14,005 nt of DNA from Candidatus Latescibacteria bacterium 4484_107 (GTDB taxonomy: Bacteria > Latescibacterota > 4484-107), in NCBI GenBank assembly GCA_002059205.1, contig MVCQ01000026.1, positions 1 to 14,005 of the forward strand, read 5' to 3'. Shown in pieces: positions 5,621 to 12,765 of the stretch. How positions within the stretch are numbered: position 1 is the stretch's first letter; the number at the start of each line of letters is the position of its first letter. The position numbers and the translations under genes were made by a program. The notes under the pieces were generated by a model. It was not told the origin of the DNA. It did not search any database and saw nothing but the letters and a program-made list of their open reading frames with translations.

Positions 5621-7444
5621 TTAATAGTCGTAAAACAGATACCGGTTGTCCACGATCTCGGCGCGTTCCATGAGATCGGCGAACCAGGCGGCGTAGATGC
5701 GGTTTTGTTTTTTCCGGAGGAGTTGTTGTTTCAGCGTTTCTTTTTCCTGCTCGAAAGCCGCTTCGTCTATCGGCGTTCGTTCGATCAACTGGAGGATGTA
5801 GGCCGCCCGGTCTGTAACAACGACATCGGACGTCTCTCCGGGTGTCTGGAGTCGGAACGCGGCTCCGATAAAGGCATTTTTGGATCCGACGCCATCCACA
5901 TATCCGCTTCGGGAGAAAGGCTTGGATTCTTTCACTTCAAGCGAGTATGTGGCAGCGGCTTCCTGCAAAGACCGCCCCTCGGACAGCGCAGTGAGGACGT
6001 TCTGAAGACCCGATCGGACGAGTTCTTTCCTTTTCTCGTTCTGGACCAAACGTCGCACGCGTTTTTCGACTTCCGCCAAAGGCGATATCCCAGCTTCACG
6101 TATTTCCGCCAGTTCCAGCAGGTAGTAGGCGCGTTCGTTTTGGTAAATCCGAAGAGCCCCTATATCGCTTCGGAAAACAAACTCCATCAGGGAGGCAACC
6201 TGTCCGCCGATGCCGGGAATAAAGTTGCCTTTGGAGAAAAAACCGCTGTCTCGGAGAGGCAGCTTCTTGCTCTCCGCCGCTTTGGTAATGCCTTGTTTTT
6301 CGGCAATGTCCCTGAGCCATTCGGCTTGCTGACGCGCGTCTTGAAGCGTGTCCTCTCCGGGTTTTATCTTAAGTAAAATGTGCCGGGCCCGGATTTCCTC
6401 TTCCCCATCTTTCCGGCGGCGATCCTCCAGTTGGATGATATGCCATCCGAAACGGGAGAGCACGGGATCGGAGATCTGCCCTATTTTGAGGGCGAAAGCG
6501 GCCTTCTCGAACGCCGGCACCATCCGACCACGCCCAAAGTATCCCAGCTCGCCGCCCTTGGAGGCAGATCCGGGATCCTCCGAATTTTCCCGGGCCAATT
6601 CGGCGAAGTCCGCGTCCGACCGGGCTTTCTTGGCCAGTTCTTCGGCTTCCTCCTGGACCGCAGCCGAATCTGACGGCGAAGGCGTTTTGTCGAATTGGAC
6701 ATAGATGAGGCGACGCTTGGCGTCCTCCCGGAAGTCCTCCTGATGCCCCTCGTAGTATGCCCGGACCTCATCGTCCGTAATTTCAAGAAGGGAATCCGGG
6801 ATAGTGTTCGCGGGCAGTGCCACGTATCGAACCCGCACCTTTTCGTGGTCTTCTGTGTATTTCTGCCGAACCTCGGCGTCCGTGACGCGGGCCAGACCGA
6901 GGATCCGATCCTGAAGCTTTTGAGCAGGCAGCACCGAGCGGACGTAATTCTCCAGATACATGGCCAGTCCGCGCGTGTTCTCATTTTCAAAGGTGGCTGG
7001 ATCGTCCAGAAATCGCCGGTATTTCTCCGGATCGAACTGATCCTCCGTGAAGAAAAGGGGCTTGAATTGTTCCTGCCGGAGAAAGGCCGGCGGCTGCGCG
7101 TGCAGATAGTGCACGACCTCCTTGTCCGTCACGATGATATGCTGCTCTTCGATGGCCTGGGAAATAAGGATTTGCTGGACGAATTTCTCCCACGTGTCCT
7201 GGATCAACTTCCCGCGGTCGGGCTCCTGATCGGAGTTCTGCTTGGCCTGGGCATACGCCGACTCCATGGCCTTCTGGAATTCTTGCGGGGTGATCTTCCG
7301 GCCATTGATCTCGCCGATAGCGGTGGGGACGGAGCCGAACCCGCCCATACCCCATTGGAACACCATCATGCCCACGAAACATACGATGATAAAACAGAAC
7401 ACGAAGAATGCCAGCCTGGTATTTTCGCGCAAGACTTTCAGCAT
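5621..7444 (-). CDS. SurA/PpiD-like membrane-anchored peptidyl-prolyl isomerase
   Basis: The 607-residue protein is a periplasmic foldase: a short cytoplasmic N-terminus, one membrane anchor (about 11-30, LAFFVFCFIIVCFVGMMVF), then a SurA_N-like chaperone region (about 45-240) starting GEINGRKITPQEFQ. A clear parvulin (PPIC) domain spans about 243-340, with FAELARENSEDPGSASKGGE and GWHIIQLED. A second, degenerate parvulin-like module begins ARHILLKIKPGE (353-364). The layout matches PpiD, which helps outer-membrane and secreted proteins fold as they leave the Sec translocon. The ATG at 7444 is chosen because AGGGA lies just upstream (complement 7449-7453) and the anchor follows at once. An open frame continues to 7690 but encodes no recognisable extension. 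It is divergent from the rhomboid gene and upstream of rimO on the same strand. Confidence 0.88.
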   Translation of the reverse strand: MLKVLRENTRLAFFVFCFIIVCFVGMMVFQWGMGGFGSVPTAIGEINGRKITPQEFQKAMESAYAQAKQNSDQEPDRGKLIQDTWEKFVQQILISQAIEEQHIIVTDKEVVHYLHAQPPAFLRQEQFKPLFFTEDQFDPEKYRRFLDDPATFENENTRGLAMYLENYVRSVLPAQKLQDRILGLARVTDAEVRQKYTEDHEKVRVRYVALPANTIPDSLLEITDDEVRAYYEGHQEDFREDAKRRLIYVQFDKTPSPSDSAAVQEEAEELAKKARSDADFAELARENSEDPGSASKGGELGYFGRGRMVPAFEKAAFALKIGQISDPVLSRFGWHIIQLEDRRRKDGEEEIRARHILLKIKPGEDTLQDARQQAEWLRDIAEKQGITKAAESKKLPLRDSGFFSKGNFIPGIGGQVASLMEFVFRSDIGALRIYQNERAYYLLELAEIREAGISPLAEVEKRVRRLVQNEKRKELVRSGLQNVLTALSEGRSLQEAAATYSLEVKESKPFSRSGYVDGVGSKNAFIGAAFRLQTPGETSDVVVTDRAAYILQLIERTPIDEAAFEQEKETLKQQLLRKKQNRIYAAWFADLMERAEIVDNRYLFYDY

Positions 7445-7503
7445 AACGTCCCTTTCTAATAATAGATAATTGGTGATCGGTGAGAGAAAATTTTGATTGC
7501 TTA

Positions 7504-7532
7504 AAGATAAACGATCCGGGCCAAGAAAGCAA
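7504..7532 (-). promoter_or_regulatory. Candidate sigma70-type promoter for ppiD-rimO
   Basis: On the minus strand, TTGCTT (complement 7527-7532) and TATCTT (complement 7504-7509) are separated by 17 bp, about 60 bp upstream of the ppiD start. The -35 is weak (three matches), the -10 moderate (four matches), and the surroundings are AT-rich. Confidence 0.4.
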
Positions 7533-7562
7533 TCTCTTTTTTTTGAGTACAAAAAATAAGGG

Positions 7563-7591
7563 TTGACGAAAGCGAAAGAATGTTTTATCTT
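7563..7591 (+). promoter_or_regulatory. Candidate sigma70-type promoter for the rhomboid gene
   Basis: TTGACG (7563-7568) and TATCTT (7586-7591) are spaced by 17 bp in AT-rich DNA. The predicted transcript would have a leader of about 210 nt containing the palindromes at 7644-7714. The rest of the 366-bp divergent spacer shows no ORF I trust. Confidence 0.5.
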
Positions 7592-7643
7592 GAAGTTCTT
7601 TTCGGAAACGGCTAAAACCTTTGTTACGTGGCGCTCCCTTCCG

Positions 7644-7714
7644 GCCGTGACGTGAACGTCACGGCGGGGACTGAGTTCAGACGCACGCATCGAACCGTGC
7701 GGTTTATCGCACGG
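7644..7714. promoter_or_regulatory. Stacked palindromes in the rhomboid leader
   Basis: GCCGTGACGT (7644-7653) and ACGTCACGGC (7656-7665) form a 10-bp perfect palindrome with a 2-base centre, more like an operator than an RNA hairpin. CTGAGTTCAG (7671-7680) is a short palindrome. CCGTGCG (7695-7701) and CGCACGG (7708-7714) make a 7-bp stem with a 6-nt loop. All lie downstream of the predicted rhomboid promoter. They match no riboswitch class I recognise. Confidence 0.45.
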
Positions 7715-7810
7715 CAGGAGGGGGGCGGGTTTTCTTCACGTTTCACGTAGCTCGTTTTCCCTTCTGACCCGTTTTGAAACGCAAACGCGATCTTCTGAAA
7801 AAGGCGTCCC

Positions 7811-8497
7811 ATGATCCCTCTGAAAGACAACAATCCCACGCGGACCTTCCCGTTCGTAACCCTGACGCTGATCGGACTCAACTGTGCGGTCTTTATTCGT
7901 CAGCTATTGGCTACGAGGGGATTCGACTACGTGGTGGCGCAGATGGCGATGCGGCCTTACGAATTGAGCCATCTTGTGGACTTGCCTCCGGAGACCCCGA
8001 TTCCACTAATTTTGACGGTGTTCACGGCGATGTTTATGCACGGGGGCTTTTTTCACATCATCGGAAATATGCTCTACCTGTGGATTTTCGGGAACAATGT
8101 GGAGGATGTATTAGGCCACGTCCGATTCGCGCTGTTCTACTTGACCTGCGGCGTGATCGCTGCCGCCGCGCACGTGCTCGCCAATCTGAATTCACCCATT
8201 CCGATGCTGGGCGCCAGCGGGGCCATTGCGGGCGTGCTGGGCGCCTATTTCGTGCGTTTTCCCTCGGCGCGCGTTTCCGTACTGATCTTCTTTTTCTTCT
8301 TCATACGAATTATCCGCGTCCCGGCCGTAATCGTACTGGGATTCTGGTTTTTGATGCAGATCCTCCAGGCGGGCGCGGAATCCGCAGGCGGGGGCGGTGT
8401 GGCCTGGTTCGCGCACATCGGAGGATTTATCGCCGGGGTGATTTTGATGACAAAATACGGACGGAGAAGAAGGCCGGCTATTCGGGTGGTTCGGTGA
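7811..8497 (+). CDS. Rhomboid-family intramembrane serine protease
   Basis: The 228-residue polytopic membrane protein should cleave single-pass membrane proteins within the bilayer. The catalytic serine is Ser136 in the GASGAIAG motif (134-141), and the catalytic histidine is His201 in WFAHIGGFIAG. The conserved MHGGFFHIIGNMLYLWIFGNNVED segment (76-99) supplies the oxyanion His/Asn residues, including Asn86. Six hydrophobic segments can be traced, and the C-terminus is Arg-rich (KYGRRRRP), consistent with a cytoplasmic tail. MIPLKDNNPT is the usual N-terminal opening of this bacterial subgroup, which supports the ATG at 7811 with AAAAAGG upstream. It is transcribed away from the foldase gene. 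The natural substrate is unknown. Confidence 0.95.
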   Translation: MIPLKDNNPTRTFPFVTLTLIGLNCAVFIRQLLATRGFDYVVAQMAMRPYELSHLVDLPPETPIPLILTVFTAMFMHGGFFHIIGNMLYLWIFGNNVEDVLGHVRFALFYLTCGVIAAAAHVLANLNSPIPMLGASGAIAGVLGAYFVRFPSARVSVLIFFFFFIRIIRVPAVIVLGFWFLMQILQAGAESAGGGGVAWFAHIGGFIAGVILMTKYGRRRRPAIRVVR

Positions 8498-8501
8498 GGC
8501 G

Positions 8502-8522
8502 TAAAACGTGAAGCGTAAAACG
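8502..8522 (-). repeat. Inverted heptamer array (three units)
   Basis: TAAAACG, TGAAGCG and TAAAACG follow the rhomboid stop by four bases. They are the reverse orientation of the array at 8741-8796, so the two arrays bracket the spacer as inverted repeats. Confidence 0.7.
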
Positions 8523-8581
8523 TAACCGACCAGGTTATTCAGCATCGTCTGCGCCTGCTCACCGAGATTATTCGTCTGCTG

Positions 8582-8674
8582 TTAACAATGGTCCCGCAAC
8601 AACGCAACCACGTCATACGCGAGCCAGACATCCCATATCAAACCGCCCAAAACAGCGCGGAACCAGATGTCCAT
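8582..8674 (-). pseudogene. Possible remnant of a small membrane-protein gene
   Basis: Read on the minus strand from an ATG at 8674, the frame gives a 30-residue hydrophobic, Trp-rich peptide (MDIWFRAVLGGLIWDVWLAY, then DVVALLRDHC). It ends at TAA, after which the same frame continues with coding-like sequence (QQTNNLGEQAQTMLNNLV). The frame is also open upstream to a GTG at 8722. A decayed small gene with one in-frame stop is possible, but the evidence is only compositional. It is the only coding-like signal in the 328-bp spacer between the rhomboid and XPB genes. Confidence 0.2.
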
Positions 8675-8740
8675 AAGGAGCCGCCCGACTTGCCGCAAAA
8701 CGTCCCCCTCACCTGATTCCACCTCCCGTCTTGCCGTTCA

Positions 8741-8796
8741 CGCTTTACGCTTTACGTTTTACGTTTTACGTTTTACGTTTTACGTTTTACGTTTTA
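8741..8796 (+). repeat. Perfect heptamer array (eight units)
   Basis: Two CGCTTTA units are followed by six identical CGTTTTA units without interruption, ending 12 bp before the AAAGGAG ribosome binding site of the helicase gene. The frame of the helicase is open through it and would read as repeats of LRFTFYV, so an upstream ATG at 8667 is a false start. Array length is likely to vary between strains by slippage. Confidence 0.9.
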
Positions 8797-8825
8797 CCTT
8801 TCCCTATCCAAAGGAGTTCGTCTCT

Positions 8826-10532
8826 ATGACCTACGATCCCACCCAGCCGATGATTGTGCAAAGTGACCGTTCCGTGTTGTTGGAGGTGGACCACCCCCGG
8901 TACGAGGAAGCGCGGGATGCGCTGGCGCGGTTTGCGGAGCTGGAAAAAAGCCCGGAGCACATTCACACCTATCGGATCAGCCCGGTATCCCTTTGGAATG
9001 CGGCGGCTTCGGGCATGACCGGAGCGCACATCATCGAGGCGTTGGAACGGTTCAGCAAATACGAGGTGCCGCAAAACATCAAAGCGGAGGTGGCGGATCA
9101 GATCTCCCGGTACGGTCGGATCAAGCTGATAAAGCAGGACGGGGAGTTCGTGCTCGTTTCCGAGGATCCGGCGCTGATGGCGGAGATCTGGAATACGAAG
9201 GCGGCGAAACCCTATTTAAACGAGCTTTTGGATCCGCGCACAATCCGGATCCATCCGATGTTCCGGGGACACGTCAAGCAGGCTTTGATCCGGATCGGAT
9301 TTCCCGTCGAGGATCTGGCCGGGTATGTAAGCGGGACCTATCTGCCGCTTCAGCTTCGGGATCGGACTTCAGGAGGCGAACCTTTCGAACTTCGGGCCTA
9401 TCAACGGGAGTCGGTGGATATTTTCTATGCAGGCGGCGGTCTGGAGGGCGGAAGCGGCGTGATCGTGCTTCCGTGCGGGGCCGGAAAAACCGTGGTGGGC
9501 ATGGCGGTGATGGAGCGGCTGAAAAACGAGACCCTGATCCTGACCACGGGCATCACCGCCCTTCGCCAGTGGCGGGACGAGTTGCTGGATAAGACCGATC
9601 TTTCTCCGGAGGACATCGGCGAGTATTCGGGAGAACGGAAAGAGATTCGCCCCATCACCATAACGACCTATCAGATTCTCACGTACCGGCATCGGAAGGA
9701 CGGGGAGTTTCCGCACTTCCCGCTGTTCAATCTGGGGAACTGGGGTCTGGTGATCTACGACGAGGTGCACCTTTTGCCGGCGCCGGTTTTCCGGTTTACG
9801 GCGGAGATCCAGAGCAAGCGGCGCCTGGGGCTGACGGCCACGTTGGTGCGGGAGGACGGCCTGGAGACGGATGTGTTCAGTTTGATCGGACCAAAAAAAT
9901 ACGACGTGCCGTGGAAGGAACTGGAGAAGGAGGGATGGATCGCCACGGCCGAATGCTGTGAGATTCGGGTGCCTATGCCTCCGGAGTTGCGGATGGAGTA
10001 CGCCGTGGCTTCCAAACGGGCCAAGTTCCGGATCGCATCGGAAAATCCGGCCAAGTTCGCGTTATTGAAGCGGCTCATCGAACAACATCCGGAGGATCAG
10101 ATTCTGGTGATCGGCCTCTATATCCAGCAGGTGAAGGAAATTGCCCGGCGGCTGCATGCGCCTATTATTACGGGAGCGACCGGGAATTTGGAGCGGGAGG
10201 AATTGTATGGCAAATTCAGACGGGGTGAGCTTCGGATCTTAGTGGTCTCGAAGGTGGCCAATTTCGCCGTGGATCTGCCGGATGCGAGCGTGGCCATTCA
10301 GGTGTCGGGGACGTACGGATCGCGGCAGGAGGAGGCGCAGCGGCTCGGACGTATTTTACGGCCCAAAAAACGAGGGGCCATGGCTCACTTTTACTCGTTG
10401 GTGACGCGGGACACACGGGATCAGGAGTTTGCGGCCAACCGCCAGCTTTTCCTCACCGAGCAGGGATATCGGTACACCATTCGGGATGCGGCGGAATTTG
10501 AAAATGAATATCAAATTCCAAAAACCAAATAG
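8826..10532 (+). CDS. XPB/ERCC3-type DNA helicase (SF2)
   Basis: The 568-residue protein is a bacterial relative of the eukaryotic and archaeal XPB 3'-5' helicase, an ATP-driven DNA-unwinding enzyme of nucleotide excision repair. Region 8-115 is the bacterial XPB N-terminal domain, with a damage-recognition-like region following. Motif I is PCGAGKT (216-222), the DEVH box is 312-315, motif III is LTAT (336-339), the XPB-typical RED is 342-344, and motif VI is QRLGRILRP (505-513). The ATG at 8826 is chosen because AAAGGAG (8809-8815) is well placed and the upstream in-frame 53 codons are heptamer repeat. The tail ENEYQIPKTK is AT-rich and may be repeat-derived. No Bax1/XPG-like nuclease partner is next to it, so its repair role is inferred from the family. 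Confidence 0.94.
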   Translation: MTYDPTQPMIVQSDRSVLLEVDHPRYEEARDALARFAELEKSPEHIHTYRISPVSLWNAAASGMTGAHIIEALERFSKYEVPQNIKAEVADQISRYGRIKLIKQDGEFVLVSEDPALMAEIWNTKAAKPYLNELLDPRTIRIHPMFRGHVKQALIRIGFPVEDLAGYVSGTYLPLQLRDRTSGGEPFELRAYQRESVDIFYAGGGLEGGSGVIVLPCGAGKTVVGMAVMERLKNETLILTTGITALRQWRDELLDKTDLSPEDIGEYSGERKEIRPITITTYQILTYRHRKDGEFPHFPLFNLGNWGLVIYDEVHLLPAPVFRFTAEIQSKRRLGLTATLVREDGLETDVFSLIGPKKYDVPWKELEKEGWIATAECCEIRVPMPPELRMEYAVASKRAKFRIASENPAKFALLKRLIEQHPEDQILVIGLYIQQVKEIARRLHAPIITGATGNLEREELYGKFRRGELRILVVSKVANFAVDLPDASVAIQVSGTYGSRQEEAQRLGRILRPKKRGAMAHFYSLVTRDTRDQEFAANRQLFLTEQGYRYTIRDAAEFENEYQIPKTK

Positions 10533-10552
10533 CACCATCCTTGGGGGGTGGT

Positions 10553-10617
10553 TCGGAATTTTGTAATCCCGAACCTTAGATGCCGCAAGGCTGAACATCG
10601 GGATTACAAAATCCCGA
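10553..10617. repeat. REP-like palindrome doublet
   Basis: A 20-bp palindromic unit, TCGGGATTACAAAATCCCGA, sits at 10598-10617 (8-bp stem, ACAA loop, extendable to 10 bp with flanking CA/TG). A second copy in the opposite orientation sits at 10553-10572 and differs by one base. The copies are 25 bp apart, like a REP doublet. The first copy's right half can also pair with the second copy over 15 bp (10558-10572 with 10598-10612), so alternative folds exist. The rest of the 291-bp spacer to the TPR gene holds GGAATGTCA/TGACATTCC (10626-10634, 10701-10709), a CCCC-GAA-GGGG hairpin (10708-10718) and the promoter at 10744. Confidence 0.75.
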
Positions 10618-10743
10618 TGCAACAAGGAATGTCAAAGGGCGCTTCATCCAGTTTTGGGCTTTCGTCTTTGAGCTTCATTTGGCATTCGGATTTTGATCGC
10701 TGACATTCCCCGAAGGGGCTATGGGATTCGAGCAAGAAAACCG

Positions 10744-10772
10744 TTGACTTCCGGGAGGTTAAAAGTTATATT
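10744..10772 (+). promoter_or_regulatory. Strong sigma70-like promoter for the TPR lipoprotein gene
   Basis: TTGACT (10744-10749) and TATATT (10767-10772) each match consensus in five of six positions and are separated by 17 bp. Transcription would start near 10779, giving a leader of about 45 nt before ATG 10824, with AAGGGG at 10812-10817 as the ribosome binding site region. Confidence 0.7.
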
Positions 10773-10823
10773 TAGAAACACAATACGGTGTTTCGGGTGA
10801 AATGAATAAACAAGGGGAAAACG

Positions 10824-12503
10824 ATGAAACACGGCTTGATAATGCTGTTGTTTGCGAGTATGGTTCAGGCATGGGGATGTGCCGCGACCAAAGGGATGAA
10901 GGCTTCTCCCGAAGCCCCTCAGGAAGTTTCCAGGGTTTCTCCCATGGTTGTAGATCGCTTCGTCCGGGCCAAGGTGTTTGAATTTCAGGGGGATTACGAT
11001 AAAGCCATCGTGGAATTGGGAGCGCTCTTGGCCGACGACCTGACTTCGGCTCCGGTTTATCAAGCCCTGGCCCGCGACTACCTGATCGTGGGCAACGAGA
11101 AGGCCGCTCTGGGATTTATGGAAAAAGCCGTGCATGCCGATCCTGGCTCGGTGCGCGCGCGCCGTTTCCTGTCCATGCTATACGCCCGGACCGGAGATCT
11201 GGATGATGCCATCAGGCAGTCGGAACAGATTATCGAAATGCAGGAGTACTCCCCCCAGGAGGTTTTTCATCTCGTGGCGCTCTATTTGAGGGAGAAGAAG
11301 CCGGAGAAGGCCATCACGCTTTTGAAGGAACTTCAGCGGCGGCATCCGTCTCCGGAGGTCCGGATGCGATTGGCCTCCGTTTACAGCATGACCGGCCGGA
11401 TGGGCCAGGCCGAAACTTTGTACCGAAAGTTGCTCCAGGAATATCCCGGACTCGAGGAAGTGGCTTTAGCGCTGGGAAATCTTCTGGAAGAATGCGGAAA
11501 AAAGGAGGAGGCGCGCGCGGTTTATGAGGACGCTTTGCAGCAAAGACCCACCCATGAGCGGATTCGGAGGCGACTTGGAGAATTATATCTATCCACTAAG
11601 CAATGGGACCGGGCGATCGTTCATTTCAAGAAATTGCCGCAAAACCCGGAAATCATGCAAAATCTGGCAATGGCCTATTATCACCTCCAGGCGTACGAAG
11701 ACTGCCGTCGAATCGCCCGGGATGCTCTGGAGCGCTATGGGGACGACGCGCCCCTGTATTATTATCTCGGACGGAGTCTGACCGAGATGGAAAACTTCCC
11801 CGAGGCCCTGAAGGCCTTTCAGAACCTCATCCGACTCGATGAACACAGCGAGGACGGATGGGTAAACGCGGGATATGTCAATCTCTGTATGAAGCACTAT
11901 GCCGAGGCGCAATCGCTGTTGAAACAAGGGCTAGAGCTTCTTCCCCACAACAGCAAAATGTGGTTTTTCCTCGGCGTGGCAACAGCGAATCTAAAGGATT
12001 TTCAGAGAGCCGTTGCTGCTCTGAAAAAGGCCGTGACGCTCGATCCGGAGAATGTAACGTATCTGTTTGAATTGGGTCGCGTACAGGAGCGGGCGGGACA
12101 GTTCGACGAGGGAATCCGCACGTTTGAAAAGCTACTGTCGGTGGATCCGGAATATACTTTGGCGCTGAATTATCTGGGGTATCTCTTCGCGGACAAAGGC
12201 ATCCGATTAGACGAATCCCTGGCAATGCTGAAGAAAGCCGTGGACAAAGAGCCTCAAAACGGGGCTTTTTTAGACAGCTTAGGGTGGGTCTATTTTCGTC
12301 TCGGAGATTTGGAAAAAGCGGAGCACTATATCGAACGAGCAGCGCAGTTGGAACAGGAAAATGCGGTGATTATTGAACATCTCGGAGATGTGGCCGAGGC
12401 ACTGGGGAAAATAGAGAAAGCGAAGATCCAATGGAAACGATCGTTGAAGCTTGATCCCGGGAACAGGTCGGTTCAGAAAAAATTGGAGTTAATCGGGAAA
12501 TGA
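10824..12503 (+). CDS. TPR-repeat protein, probable lipoprotein
   Basis: The 559-residue protein starts with a short signal peptide (Lys2 then LIMLLFASMVQ) ending in AWGC, so Cys19 is a plausible lipidation site, although the lipobox is imperfect. From about residue 45 it is an almost unbroken run of tetratricopeptide repeats, about 14 by eye, with the typical Ala/Gly/Tyr spacing and DP at repeat ends (for example ADPGS, LDPEN, VDPEY, LDPGN). The C-terminal LNYLGYLFADKG and LDSLGWVYFRLGD segments match a widespread class of envelope TPR lipoproteins. TPR superhelices bind partner proteins, so a scaffold or assembly role at the envelope is likely, but no specific partner is shown. ATG 10824 is supported by AAGGGG six bases upstream and a strong promoter. 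Confidence 0.9.
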   Translation: MKHGLIMLLFASMVQAWGCAATKGMKASPEAPQEVSRVSPMVVDRFVRAKVFEFQGDYDKAIVELGALLADDLTSAPVYQALARDYLIVGNEKAALGFMEKAVHADPGSVRARRFLSMLYARTGDLDDAIRQSEQIIEMQEYSPQEVFHLVALYLREKKPEKAITLLKELQRRHPSPEVRMRLASVYSMTGRMGQAETLYRKLLQEYPGLEEVALALGNLLEECGKKEEARAVYEDALQQRPTHERIRRRLGELYLSTKQWDRAIVHFKKLPQNPEIMQNLAMAYYHLQAYEDCRRIARDALERYGDDAPLYYYLGRSLTEMENFPEALKAFQNLIRLDEHSEDGWVNAGYVNLCMKHYAEAQSLLKQGLELLPHNSKMWFFLGVATANLKDFQRAVAALKKAVTLDPENVTYLFELGRVQERAGQFDEGIRTFEKLLSVDPEYTLALNYLGYLFADKGIRLDESLAMLKKAVDKEPQNGAFLDSLGWVYFRLGDLEKAEHYIERAAQLEQENAVIIEHLGDVAEALGKIEKAKIQWKRSLKLDPGNRSVQKKLELIGK

Positions 12504-12512
12504 CGGGAAAAA

Positions 12513-12574
12513 CAGGGGACGGGGATCGTGGGGGGAGTAGGCGCTGATCTCTGGTCCCTATTCCCTGCCCCCTG
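12513..12574. repeat. CAGGGGAC-type inverted repeat after the TPR gene
   Basis: CAGGGGACGGGGA (12513-12525) and TCCCTGCCCCCTG (12562-12574) are complementary at 11 of 13 positions with a 36-nt loop, starting 9 bases after the TPR stop. Without a T-run it is a poor intrinsic terminator. A related CAGGGGACAGGG lies at 5556-5567 upstream of rimO. Confidence 0.5.
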
Positions 12575-12633
12575 ACCTCTATATACCCACTCACGTTGGA
12601 ATTTTTCTTTTTTCCCCGACTCTGTATGAATTG

Positions 12634-12694
12634 CACCGCAAAGACCGCAGAGAACTGCGAGCGTTTTGGTTATGCTTGCGTTGCGCACTCTGCG
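12634..12694. repeat. Palindromic CACCGCA repeat element upstream of recA
   Basis: This is the second copy of the element found inside rimO. The left arm CACCGCAAAGACCGCAGAG (12634-12652) has one mismatch to 5038-5056, and the right arm GCGCACTCTGCG (12683-12694) is identical to 5135-5146, followed by an imperfect CGCTCAGTGGTGAAAA. The arms here are 30 nt apart against 78 nt in rimO. It lies about 70-130 bp before recA. Confidence 0.7.
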
Positions 12695-12765
12695 CGCTCA
12701 GTGGTGAAAAAAGAAAAACTGAAGGTGAAGCGGTATACTAATAGCTTACGAAAGGAGCGATCTGA

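Noticed and set aside
5513..6376. Plus-strand open frame opposite the ppiD-like gene
   Set aside because: Antisense shadow of a gene with clear PPIC domains; no ribosome binding site and no recognisable domain.
7445..7690. N-terminal extension of the ppiD-like protein to 7690
   Set aside because: It covers the divergent promoter region, has no family similarity, and would bury the membrane anchor. ATG 7444 has its own ribosome binding site.
8741..8796. CRISPR array or phage attachment repeats
   Set aside because: Units are 7 bp and contiguous without spacers, and no cas or integrase genes occur in the window.
8667..8825. Upstream ATG extending the XPB helicase by 53 codons
   Set aside because: The added sequence translates the heptamer array (LRFTFYV repeats). 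ATG 8826 has AAAGGAG at good spacing and starts the conserved domain.
12504..12765. LexA/SOS box upstream of recA
   Set aside because: No GAAC-N4-GTTC, CTGT-N8-ACAG or clear GTTC direct repeat is present. GAAC at 12653 followed by GTTT is not palindromic.
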